A stretch of DNA of 64,000 bases from Pelosinus fermentans DSM 17108 (GTDB lineage Bacteria; Bacillota; Negativicutes; DSM-13327). How positions within the stretch are numbered: position 1 is the stretch's first letter; each line of letters opens with the position of its first letter. Of the stretch, positions 27,640 through 34,850 are shown piece by piece. The DNA lies in the NCBI RefSeq assembly GCF_000271485.2, contig NZ_AKVN02000001.1, positions 810,001 through 874,000 on the forward strand, given 5' to 3'. The position numbers and the translations under genes are program-made. The notes beneath the pieces are model-generated. The model was given only the letters and a program-made list of their open reading frames with translations. It did not search any database and was not told where the DNA came from.

Positions 27640-27792
27640 GCGACAGGGGCATGAAAGGGATAGATGATGCAAGGATGACTGTTCTTATGAGGAAACGTGG
27701 AAACTCATGAAGCACTCCTTGATTCAATAGCTCTTAGCATGTTGGTGATAGCACCCGCGAAAAAAACAACATTTTAAGGGGGATCTTTCCAA
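27640..27792 (+). promoter_or_regulatory. Porin 1 leader with upstream ORF
   Basis: Part of the 391-nt gap 27402-27792. ATGAG (27687-27691) pairs with CTCAT (27704-27708) around GAAACGTGGAAA. An SD-like TGAGG precedes GTG 27697, which opens a 26-codon ORF beginning METH and ending at 27777, inside the porin's own AAGGGGG. CTCCTT (27715-27720, uORF codons 7-8) can pair with AAGGGG (27776-27781) and hide the porin ribosome site. Seen: sequence and complementarity. Inferred: regulation. Confidence 0.5.
27697..27777 (+). CDS. Candidate leader peptide of porin 1 (26 aa)
   Basis: GTG start with TGAGG five bases upstream. The peptide opens METHEALLDSIALSML and ends with a Lys/Thr tail. The first four codons match the other leaders (M-[D/E]-T-[Q/H]). 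Translation is not proven. Confidence 0.35.
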   Translation: METHEALLDSIALSMLVIAPAKKTTF

Positions 27793-28911
27793 ATGAACAA
27801 GAAACTTTTAAAAGTAGCAGTGACTACTGCACTGGCTGCCAGCATGGCAGTACCAGCATTCGCTAACCCATTTTCCGATGTACCTGCAAAACACTGGTCA
27901 TACGATGCAGTAAACAAATTAGCTCAAGCTGGTGTGGTTGAAGGCTACGGCGATGGTACTTTCAGAGGAGACAAAACCGTTACTCGTTATGAAATGGCAC
28001 AAATCGTAGCAAATGCTATGACTAAATCCCTGAATGCAGACCAAAAAGCAACTGTAGATGAATTATCCAAAGAATTTGCTACTGAATTGAACACATTGGG
28101 TGTAAAAGTAGAAGGTATGCAAGATCAACTTGACAAAATGGTGAAAATTTCCGGTGATGCTCGTGTACGTTATACAAATGTAGAAGATGAAAACGACAAA
28201 ACAGATCTTCGTACTCGTGTTTCCTTTGATGGCAACATCAATGAAGACGTTAGGTACAATGCTCGCTTAAGCGGAACCTTCCAACCTAACGAAAACAACC
28301 AAACAGTTGGAATTAAATTAGACACTGCTAACGTAGCTTTCAATGCTCTTGGTGCTGATGCTACTGTGGGTCGTCAAGATGTTCTTTTAGGTTCAGGTAT
28401 TATGTTTGATGACAAAATGACTGGTCTTGGATTGCAAGCTGGCGGTTTGAAATTGTATGCAGGTAATAACACTGGCATGGATGATTTGGATTCAGAACGC
28501 ATGTATGCTGCTGAATACGGTGCTAATATTTTTGGTGCAACAGTAACTGCTGATTACCTGAAAAATGGCGATGAAAAAGCATACGGAATTAATGGTTCTG
28601 CTCCTATCACTAGTAGCTTAACTGCTCTTGCTGACTATGTTAAAAACGATTCCAATGATGCTGACGCTACTGCTTTTGGTGTGAAGCTTAACAAACTTGG
28701 ATTGACTGTTCTTCACAGAGATGCAGATGCAGGTGTTTACAACGCTTACTCTAGTGCAGATGTAATTGCTCTTCCTACCGATCAAGCAATTAAAGGTATG
28801 GAATATCAATTTGACAAATCACTTACTAAGAATGCTGACTTAAAAGTTAAATACCAAGATTTCGATAACATGAATGCACGTACTTCTGCAGCTGTTAACG
28901 TAAAATTCTAA
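27793..28911 (+). CDS. SLH-domain outer-membrane porin 1 (OmpM type)
   Basis: 372 residues: signal peptide to about residue 25 (V-P-A-F-A), one SLH domain (N-P-F-S-D-V-P-A-K-H-W-S-Y-D-A to about residue 78), a short coiled coil (about 80-120), then a beta-barrel ending in V-K-F. The SLH domain of OmpM binds peptidoglycan or its modified polymers and tethers the outer membrane to the wall; the terminal Phe is the usual BAM signal. It is the most divergent of the six porins here and has the shortest barrel. Confidence 0.9.
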   Translation: MNKKLLKVAVTTALAASMAVPAFANPFSDVPAKHWSYDAVNKLAQAGVVEGYGDGTFRGDKTVTRYEMAQIVANAMTKSLNADQKATVDELSKEFATELNTLGVKVEGMQDQLDKMVKISGDARVRYTNVEDENDKTDLRTRVSFDGNINEDVRYNARLSGTFQPNENNQTVGIKLDTANVAFNALGADATVGRQDVLLGSGIMFDDKMTGLGLQAGGLKLYAGNNTGMDDLDSERMYAAEYGANIFGATVTADYLKNGDEKAYGINGSAPITSSLTALADYVKNDSNDADATAFGVKLNKLGLTVLHRDADAGVYNAYSSADVIALPTDQAIKGMEYQFDKSLTKNADLKVKYQDFDNMNARTSAAVNVKF

Positions 28912-28923
28912 AACGACTCTTTA

Positions 28924-28953
28924 CAAAAGCACCCTTCGGGGTGCTTTTGTTTT
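28924..28953 (+). terminator. Terminator of porin 1
   Basis: CAAAAGCACCC, loop TTCG, GGGTGCTTTTGTTTT: a near-perfect stem with a UUCG loop and a T tract. Confidence 0.95.
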
Positions 28954-29073
28954 GACCTGTAATCTTAGCATCTTCGTGGTAAAATGCTCTGTTTTTAAAA
29001 GTCTCACCAATATTTTCTCAAGAAAAGTAAAAAAAAAGCTAAAAGCAGCAGGATATTTTAAATATTTGTAGAA

Positions 29074-29088
29074 TGATTATCAATATCA
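29074..29088. promoter_or_regulatory. Fur-box-like site upstream of porin 2
   Basis: TGATTATCAATATCA matches 12 of 15 positions of the Bacillus-type box TGATAATTATTATCA. An overlapping larger imperfect palindrome (TATCAAAT...ATTTGATA, about 29085-29110) follows. Iron or metal control of this porin is an inference. The 351-nt gap 28912-29262 holds this site, the porin 1 terminator and the porin 2 leader. Confidence 0.35.
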
Positions 29089-29159
29089 AATTACATAATG
29101 TATTTGATAACAGTTTGTTTGCTGCAATCCTTGTATTGTAGTAAATGAAAACAGAGTGA

Positions 29160-29262
29160 GGATTTTTCTAAAAAGTGAGAGTTGAGGAAACTTGGACACT
29201 CAAGACTAGCTTTTTAGATTTCACTCAAGGTAAAAAAAATTAACCTTAAGGAGAAATCGAAC
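29160..29262 (+). promoter_or_regulatory. Porin 2 leader with upstream start motif
   Basis: CTAAAAAG (29168-29175) pairs with CTTTTTAG (29210-29217) and encloses the TTGAG/CTCAA stem (29182-29203). The motif gives TTG 29192 followed by GAC ACT CAA GAC TAG, an ORF of five codons. A further stem AAGGT/ACCTT (29227-29231, 29243-29247) ends next to the porin AAGGAG but does not cover it. This leader therefore departs from the clear SD-masking pattern. Confidence 0.4.
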
Positions 29263-30531
29263 ATGAACAAGAAAATGGTAGCATCCCTTGCAGCTGCAAT
29301 GGTACTTGGTATAGCCGGTACATCATTCGCTGCATCCAATCCTTTCGTAGATGTCCCTGCAAAGCACTGGTCTTATGATGCAGTAACAAAACTGGCTAAT
29401 GCTGGTATTGTTGATGGTTATGGCGACGGCACTTTCAGAGGAGACAAAACCATCAGCCGTTATGAAATGGCGCAAATTGTTGCAAAAGGACTGGCTCATT
29501 CTGACAAAGCAAACGCTGAACAAAAAGCTTCTCTTGACAAATTATCCGTAGAATTTGCGGATGAATTGGAAGGACTTAATGTTCGCGTAACGAAATTGGA
29601 GAAAAATTCTTCCACTATAAAAGTTTCTGGCGAAGCTCGTCTGCAATATGAGGATTTTTCCGATACCGCTAATGGCTTAGAACTTCGTACTCGTATCCAT
29701 CTTGATGGCACGATTAATGATCAATGGTCCTATTATGGACGCTTACAATCAGAAAACAATCTTCGTGGTGAAAGCGGCGATGATAAAGTGACCATGGATA
29801 ATGCGTATGTCAAAGGTCAATTATTCGGTACGACTGCTACGATAGGGCGCTTTGATTACATACCAAATAATGGATTGATGATTGATAGTACGTTAAATGG
29901 TGTAAATATTGAAGTGGGTAATGTACTAAAAGCAAATGTATTCTATGGCAAGGACAATAATAAAGATACCTGGGGCGCAGATGAAGATACTGCTACCAAA
30001 CATTTAGAAGTAACAGGTTTAAATCTGAATTATGATGCATCAAAAGCTACTGCACTAACAGGTGGTTACTATCAATTTAAGAACAAAGACAATGATGTGC
30101 TGAATAATGGAAACTACTTCAACTCAACCGATGATACCCGCAAAGTCTGGGAAGCTGGCTTTAATACAAAATTCAGCAAAAACTGGGCATTAAATACATC
30201 CTATGGTCAATCGGATGCAGATACAGAAGATAAAGCATACTATGCTGAATTTGCATATAAAGGTGCTGATCAAGCTGAGGTTGGTTCTTTTGGCGCATGG
30301 GTGAACTACCGTCACCTAGAAGCCAATGCGGCTCCTAGCACCACCTTTGATGGCCCATATGCATTCGATTCCCAAGCGAATGGCGGCAAAGGGTACGAGA
30401 TTGGTGCAAGCTATACACCGGTTCAGAACGCCGTTCTTACCGTTAAATATGCTAATTTGAAACCAACCACAGATGGTAGTGGCTCCGAAAAGTCAAAATA
30501 CTATCTAGCACAAGCAGAATTTTTCTTCTAA
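29263..30531 (+). CDS. SLH-domain outer-membrane porin 2 (OmpM type)
   Basis: 422 residues: signal peptide (to about 24), SLH domain (about 25-78), coiled coil with L-E-G-L-N-V-R-V-T-K-L-E-K-N (to about 120), and a barrel ending A-E-F-F-F. The first 120 residues are nearly the same as in porins 3-6 while the barrel's middle differs, as expected if outer loops diversify and the wall anchor is kept. AAGGAG lies upstream of ATG 29263. Confidence 0.93.
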   Translation: MNKKMVASLAAAMVLGIAGTSFAASNPFVDVPAKHWSYDAVTKLANAGIVDGYGDGTFRGDKTISRYEMAQIVAKGLAHSDKANAEQKASLDKLSVEFADELEGLNVRVTKLEKNSSTIKVSGEARLQYEDFSDTANGLELRTRIHLDGTINDQWSYYGRLQSENNLRGESGDDKVTMDNAYVKGQLFGTTATIGRFDYIPNNGLMIDSTLNGVNIEVGNVLKANVFYGKDNNKDTWGADEDTATKHLEVTGLNLNYDASKATALTGGYYQFKNKDNDVLNNGNYFNSTDDTRKVWEAGFNTKFSKNWALNTSYGQSDADTEDKAYYAEFAYKGADQAEVGSFGAWVNYRHLEANAAPSTTFDGPYAFDSQANGGKGYEIGASYTPVQNAVLTVKYANLKPTTDGSGSEKSKYYLAQAEFFF

Positions 30532-30543
30532 AATATTATCCCC

Positions 30544-30575
30544 AAACCGTTGGCTCTATGCCAGCGGTTTTTTTC
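30544..30575 (+). terminator. Terminator of porin 2
   Basis: AAACCGTTGGC, loop TCTAT, GCCAGCGGTTTTTTTC. One G-T mismatch, seven T residues. Confidence 0.88.
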
Positions 30576-30576
30576 G

Positions 30577-30622
30577 ACTCCTTCGTGTCCTTCATAGTCT
30601 TTGCGTCTTCGCGTTTCAAAAT
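30577..30622. repeat. CGAAG-type repeat, right arm only (copy 12)
   Basis: CTCCTTCGTGTCCTTCATAG and TTTGCGTCTTCGCGTTTCAA: a right arm without its left partner, directly after the porin 2 terminator. Confidence 0.75.
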
Positions 30623-30710
30623 GTTTTTAAAGCAACTTATATAAATCAAAAATTGTCAAAATCCTCAAAGGAATCCAACCTATCCAAATAGAAGAGTAAC
30701 CCTATTATAT

Positions 30711-30757
30711 ATAAATTTCCCTCTTAGAGAGGGATGCCTGAAAGGCGGGGTGTGTCG
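30711..30757. repeat. CCCTC/GAGGG repeat (second intergenic family), copy B
   Basis: ATAAATTTCCCTCTTAGAGA, then GGGATGCCTGAAAGGCGGGG and TGTGT. It matches copy A at 21673 and runs into the start codon of the next gene, so it provides that gene's upstream region. Confidence 0.7.
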
Positions 30758-31179
30758 TGACCACGAACCAAACCATTATCAGCATCGACCCGGGGCGGGA
30801 AAAATGCGGCCTTGCTGCAGTTCATCCAGAAAAGGGCGTATTACAAAAAAAGATTATATCAACTCAAGATTTACCCTCTATCATTAAAGAGTGGATTAGT
30901 AAATACAAGACGAATACAGTGATAATGGGGAATGGCACCTCCAGTAAAGAAGCTAAGAATCTATTAGAAAAGATCCTGATAGATGGACAATCTCTTGTAG
31001 TGAATTTGGTAGATGAATACCGGACTACCGACGATGGCCGCCGTCGTTACTGGCAGGAAAACCCCCCCCAGGGCTTTCGGCGATTGATTCCAGTGACCAT
31101 GCAAACACCGCCTAAACCTGTTGATGATTATGTTGCTGTAATACTGGCAGAACGCTATATGGTAATTGTTAATAAATGA
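30757..31179 (+). CDS. RuvC/YqgF RNase H-fold protein
   Basis: 140 residues. I-I-S-I-D-P-G-R-E-K-C-G-L-A-A-V at the N-terminus is the D-P-G-x3-G motif of RuvC/YqgF-type RNase H folds. A second acidic residue lies in L-V-D-E-Y, and V-D-D-Y-V-A-V near the end could give the last catalytic Asp. The nuclease core is therefore plausible. It lies between porins 2 and 3 with no obvious link to them. The start is GTG 30757, immediately after a repeat, with only GGCGGGG as a possible ribosome site. It is too short for RuvC (about 170) and close to YqgF/Holliday-resolvase-like size. Confidence 0.7.
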   Translation: MTTNQTIISIDPGREKCGLAAVHPEKGVLQKKIISTQDLPSIIKEWISKYKTNTVIMGNGTSSKEAKNLLEKILIDGQSLVVNLVDEYRTTDDGRRRYWQENPPQGFRRLIPVTMQTPPKPVDDYVAVILAERYMVIVNK

Positions 31180-31249
31180 TTAACCAGAAATTAACAATTC
31201 GTTAACGAGAATACGAAGGAAAATAATATATATTGTGGAGAATATACTA

Positions 31250-31388
31250 ACAAGCAAGGTAAGATCTAACAGTATTAAGATACTAAAAGAGGAGATTGAG
31301 GAAACATGGAAACTCAATTAGAAACCCTTCTTAGGCTTATGATGTGAGATTACCGAGCAAATAAAAAAACCTAAGGAGAGATTTCAAC
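31250..31388 (+). promoter_or_regulatory. Porin 3 leader with upstream ORF and SD-masking hairpin
   Basis: TTGAG/CTCAA stem at 31296-31317. ATG 31306 opens a 13-codon ORF. Its codons 8-10 (CTT CTT AGG, 31327-31335) are complementary over nine pairs (one G-U) to CCTAAGGAG (31370-31378), the porin ribosome site. A small hairpin AGTAT/ATACT precedes it. The AATAATATA box at about 31222-31230 could be the -10 region. Confidence 0.6.
31306..31347 (+). CDS. Candidate leader peptide of porin 3 (13 aa)
   Basis: METQLETLLRLMM, with GAGG five bases before ATG. It differs from the porin 4 peptide at two residues, and the stop changes from TAA to TGA, so a stop is kept despite a base change. Confidence 0.45.
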   Translation: METQLETLLRLMM

Positions 31389-32675
31389 ATGAAAAAGAAA
31401 CTCGTAGCTTCCTTTGCAGCTGCAATGGTACTTGGCGTAGCTGGTACTTCATTCGCTGCATCCAACCCTTTCGTAGACGTTCCTGCAAAACATTGGTCCT
31501 ATGATGCAGTAACAAAACTAGCTAATGCTGGTATTGTTGATGGTTATGGCGATGGCACTTTTAGAGGCGACAAAACCATCAGTCGTTATGAAATGGCTCA
31601 AATCGTAGCAAAAGCAATGGCTCATTCCGACCAAGCAACTGCTGAACAAAAAGCTGCTATCGACAAATTGTCCGTAGAATTCGCTGAAGAATTAGAAGGC
31701 TTAAATGTTCGTGTAACCAAATTGGAAAAAAATTCTTCTACTGTAAAAGTAACCGGTGAAGCTCGCTTGAGATATGAAAACTATGATAATGATAATGCTG
31801 CTGTCAAGAATACAAGTGATTGGGTTTTACGTACTCGTATACACCTTAATGGTCAGATTAATGACCAATGGTCATACTATGGTCGTTTGCAAGCAGAAGA
31901 GAATATTAGCGGTCATAAAGATAATGATGATACAGTAATCATGCACAATGCATATGTAAAAGGTGCTTTATTCGGAACTACAGCAACCATCGGTCGTTTT
32001 GACTATATTCCTAACTTTGGATTGGTCATGGATGGCAGATTGAATGGTGTGAAAATTGGATTCGGCAATGCCTTGAAAACCGAGCTATACTATGGTAAGC
32101 AACAAGAAACAGGTGGCGATATGTGGGGGAACTGGGGCAAAAACACTGCCACACATCTAGAAGTAATTGCAGGTACATTAAAATATAACACTTCTAAGAC
32201 AACTACTTTGAATGGTGGTTACTACCAATATAAAGATAATGATAACGATAACTATTTTGGTGGAGAAGACACTCTTAAAGTTTGGGAAGCTGGTTTCAGA
32301 GCCCAATTGGCTAAGGATTGGGCTTTGAAAGGTTCATATGCGGATTCTGACGCTGATCAAGATGACCAAGCATATTTTGCACAACTTGATTACAAAGGCG
32401 CTAACAAATCCAAAGTGGGTTCCTATGGAATCTGGGTTGGCTATCGCAATTTAGAAGCCAATGCAGCTCCAAAGCCTACAATGGATGGAAAATGGGCTGA
32501 AAAAAATGGCAGAAATGGTGGTAAGGGTTATGAAGTAGGATTTAACTATACTCCAGCATTAAACACTGTTCTTCGTGTTAAATATGTTGATATGAAAAAA
32601 GCTACTGATTCTGCTGCTGTTATTGGTGACAGAGACTCAAAATTCCTTCAAGCACAAGCTGAATTCTTTTTTTAA
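31389..32675 (+). CDS. SLH-domain outer-membrane porin 3 (OmpM type)
   Basis: 428 residues with the common layout: signal peptide, SLH domain (about 25-78), coiled coil (about 80-120), barrel and A-E-F-F-F end. It is closest to porin 4: both leaders and N-termini are nearly identical and both share G-G-K-G-Y-E-V-G-F-N-Y-T-P-A-L-N near the C-terminus. A tandem duplication is the simplest explanation. Confidence 0.93.
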   Translation: MKKKLVASFAAAMVLGVAGTSFAASNPFVDVPAKHWSYDAVTKLANAGIVDGYGDGTFRGDKTISRYEMAQIVAKAMAHSDQATAEQKAAIDKLSVEFAEELEGLNVRVTKLEKNSSTVKVTGEARLRYENYDNDNAAVKNTSDWVLRTRIHLNGQINDQWSYYGRLQAEENISGHKDNDDTVIMHNAYVKGALFGTTATIGRFDYIPNFGLVMDGRLNGVKIGFGNALKTELYYGKQQETGGDMWGNWGKNTATHLEVIAGTLKYNTSKTTTLNGGYYQYKDNDNDNYFGGEDTLKVWEAGFRAQLAKDWALKGSYADSDADQDDQAYFAQLDYKGANKSKVGSYGIWVGYRNLEANAAPKPTMDGKWAEKNGRNGGKGYEVGFNYTPALNTVLRVKYVDMKKATDSAAVIGDRDSKFLQAQAEFFF

Positions 32676-32686
32676 AAAGCACAATA

Positions 32687-32723
32687 AAAAAATCGCTGAT
32701 ATAAAGTCAGCGATTTTTTTATT
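32687..32723 (+). terminator. Terminator of porin 3
   Basis: AAAAAAATCGCTGA, loop TATAAAG, TCAGCGATTTTTTT: strong stem flanked by A and T runs, so it may work in both directions. Confidence 0.93.
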
Positions 32724-32735
32724 GCGGTTTAACCA

Positions 32736-32850
32736 GCATGGGTGATAACTTGATGGTGCAAGTCCATTACACATTTGGTAGAAGTTGTTGTTAGTCAATG
32801 GCAAGAGTGTTCATCGTGTTCTGCCTTGAAAGCTCATGTGTTACAAATGA
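32736..32850 (+). mobile_element. Possible group II intron 5' remnant
   Basis: GATGGTGCAAGTCCATTACA and, 50 nt on, CAATGGCAAGAGTGTTCATC resemble the domain I blocks of bacterial group II introns (GGTGCAAGTCC and TAGCAAGGGTGTCCATCGTG). No reverse transcriptase or domain V is nearby. It lies in the 439-nt gap 32676-33114, which otherwise holds the porin 3 terminator and the porin 4 leader. Confidence 0.4.
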
Positions 32851-32974
32851 CCTGGCAAAACAAAGTAAAAATGTTATTTGGAAATTGTTAACAAATGATT
32901 AATAGAAAGTTAACATTTTTTTAAAAAATACATAATCCAAGAAGGAAAATAATATAATATGGAGAATATACTAG

Positions 32975-33114
32975 AAAGCAAGGTAAGATCTAACAGTATT
33001 AAGATACTAATAAGGAGAGATTGAGGAAACATGGACACTCAATTAGGAACCCTTCTTAGGCTTATGATGTAAGATTACCGAGCAAAAATAAAAAACCTAA
33101 GGAGAGATTTCAAC
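32975..33114 (+). promoter_or_regulatory. Porin 4 leader with upstream ORF and SD-masking hairpin
   Basis: TTGAG/CTCAA stem at 33021-33042. ATG 33031 opens a 13-codon ORF ending at 33072. CTTCTTAGG (33052-33060, codons 8-10) pairs with CCTAAGGAG (33096-33104) over nine positions, one a G-U. The ribosome site of the porin is fully inside this stem. Confidence 0.6.
33031..33072 (+). CDS. Candidate leader peptide of porin 4 (13 aa)
   Basis: MDTQLGTLLRLMM, preceded by TTGAGG. Codons 8-10 coincide exactly with the anti-SD strand, so a ribosome on this ORF would open the hairpin. Confidence 0.45.
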   Translation: MDTQLGTLLRLMM

Positions 33115-34389
33115 ATGAAAAAGAAACTCGTAGCTTCCTTGGCAGCTGCAATGGTACTTGGCGTAGCTGGTACTTCATTCGCTGCATCCAACCCTTTCGT
33201 AGATGTTCCTGCAAAACATTGGTCCTATGATGCGGTAACAAAATTAGCTAACGCTGGTATTGTTGACGGTTATGGCGATGGCACTTTCAGAGGCGACAAA
33301 ACCATCAGCCGTTATGAAATGGCTCAAATCGTTGCAAAAGCAATGGCTCATTCTGACCAAGCAACTGCAGAACAAAAAGCTGCTATCGACAAATTGTCCG
33401 TAGAATTCGCTGAGGAATTAGAAGGCTTGAATGTTCGTGTAACAAAATTGGAAAAAAATGCTTCTACTGTAAAAGTAACTGGTGAAGCTCGTTTGAGATA
33501 TGAAGATTACTCTACTGATGACAAGAATAATGGTAACACTCTCAAATTGCGTACTCGTATTGGCTTGGGTGGTCAGATCAATGATGAATGGTCATACTAT
33601 GGTCGTTTAGAATCTACCACTAATTTGCATGGTGATGGCGCTGATAGTGCTACTGATAAAAGTAACGATACTGTAACAATGCAAAATGCATATGTTAAAG
33701 GTGCCTTATTTGGAACTACAGCAACTATTGGTCGTTTTGACTATGTACCAAATTTCGGTGTTGTAATGGATGGTCAGGTAAATGGTGTAAAAATCGGCTT
33801 TGGTAATGTAGTAAAAACTGAACTTCTTTACGGTAAACAAAACAATAAAAATTTATGGGGAATAGATCCTCAACCTAACTTAGAAGTAACTGCAGCTACT
33901 CTAAGCTATGCAGCTTCCAAAGCAACTACTTTAAATGGTGGTTATTATCAATATAAAAATACATCAAATGATACTTTCTTTGATGGTGATGATAAACGCG
34001 ATGTATGGGAAGTTGGTTTCAAAACTCAGGTTGCTCCTAACTGGGCGTTAAAAGCTACATATCTTGAATCTGATGCTGATCAAGATGATAGAGGATATTG
34101 GACAGAGCTAGGTTACAAAGGTGCAAATAAAGCCAAAGTTGGTTCTTATGGTGCATGGGTAGGCTATCGTGATATCGAAAGCGATTCAGCTCCACTACCA
34201 ACTTTGAATGGTACTTATGCTGAAAACAAAGGAAGTAATGGTGGTAAAGGTTATGAAGTAGGATTTAACTATACACCAGCATTAAACACTGTTCTTCGTG
34301 TTAAATATGTTGATTTGAAGAAATCTTATGACGGTGCTGATGATGCAAAAACCAAATTCGTTCAAGCACAAGCTGAATTCTTCTTCTAG
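33115..34389 (+). CDS. SLH-domain outer-membrane porin 4 (OmpM type)
   Basis: 424 residues: signal peptide, SLH domain, coiled coil, barrel, A-E-F-F-F end. Its N-terminal third is almost identical to porin 3, with one K-N-A-S versus K-N-S-S change at about residue 117. Differences concentrate in the barrel between about 125 and 380. AAGGAG precedes ATG. Confidence 0.93.
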   Translation: MKKKLVASLAAAMVLGVAGTSFAASNPFVDVPAKHWSYDAVTKLANAGIVDGYGDGTFRGDKTISRYEMAQIVAKAMAHSDQATAEQKAAIDKLSVEFAEELEGLNVRVTKLEKNASTVKVTGEARLRYEDYSTDDKNNGNTLKLRTRIGLGGQINDEWSYYGRLESTTNLHGDGADSATDKSNDTVTMQNAYVKGALFGTTATIGRFDYVPNFGVVMDGQVNGVKIGFGNVVKTELLYGKQNNKNLWGIDPQPNLEVTAATLSYAASKATTLNGGYYQYKNTSNDTFFDGDDKRDVWEVGFKTQVAPNWALKATYLESDADQDDRGYWTELGYKGANKAKVGSYGAWVGYRDIESDSAPLPTLNGTYAENKGSNGGKGYEVGFNYTPALNTVLRVKYVDLKKSYDGADDAKTKFVQAQAEFFF

Positions 34390-34397
34390 AAAATGCA

Positions 34398-34431
34398 AAG
34401 GATCGCTGACTTTAGTCAGCGATCCTTTTTT
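34398..34431 (+). terminator. Terminator of porin 4
   Basis: AAAGGATCGCTGACT, loop TT, AGTCAGCGATCCTTTTTT: a long perfect stem with a T tract. Confidence 0.95.
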
Positions 34432-34527
34432 CAGTACGAGTAAATATTTCTTGATTGGGAAGAGTACTTCCCTTTTAATGCAATGCAAAAAGAAATAAAG
34501 CCAATTCCAATAAATCTCAAAAAAAAC

Positions 34528-34556
34528 TTGACTTATTAGTCAAAAATGTGTAATAT
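34528..34556 (+). promoter_or_regulatory. Promoter of porin 5 with overlapping palindrome
   Basis: TTGACT (34528-34533), a 17-nt spacer and TAATAT (34551-34556). The -35 box is part of the perfect palindrome TTGACTTATTAGTCAA (34528-34543). Transcription should begin near 34563, giving a leader of almost 290 nt. Confidence 0.7.
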
Positions 34557-34562
34557 TGGGAA

Positions 34563-34850
34563 TGTAAACAATTAGTTAAATTTTTCTTTAATAGTTAATA
34601 AAATCATAACATAATTTACATAGATATAGTAGTTTATGTGAGTAATAGTATTTTGATGGTCTTTCACTGCTTAGAAGCAATTAAGAGTAAAAGAACTCCT
34701 TTTGCGAATAAATGGTTCTAGCAGTAGTGAATAGATATGAACAATAAGCCTGGCAAGGATAACCTTGAGGGAACATGGATACTCAGAGATGTCCTTTCTT
34801 AGGTGGAGTTCATAGTAAGACAAAAATAAAACCTAAGGAGAGATTCTAAC
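34563..34850 (+). promoter_or_regulatory. Porin 5 structured leader with upstream ORF
   Basis: The 461-nt gap 34390-34850 holds the porin 4 terminator, the promoter and this leader. Stems seen: TTCACTGCT pairs with AGCAGTAGTGAA (with a bulge); AAGG-ATAA-CCTT hairpin just before the motif; TTGAG/CTCA(G) at 34765-34786. TTTCTTAGGT (34795-34804) pairs with ACCTAAGGAG (34831-34840), ten pairs with two G-U, masking the ribosome site. Confidence 0.6.
34775..34849 (+). CDS. Candidate leader peptide of porin 5 (24 aa)
   Basis: Begins MDTQRCPFLGGVHSKTK. Its TAA ends one base before the porin ATG, an arrangement typical of translational coupling. The codons for P-F-L-G form the anti-SD strand. Confidence 0.5.
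   Translation: MDTQRCPFLGGVHSKTKIKPKERF

Noticed and set aside
28953-28990. CTTAGCATCTTCGTGGTAAAA after porin 1 considered as another repeat copy
   Set aside because: Only about 20 bases resemble a right arm; too short to call.
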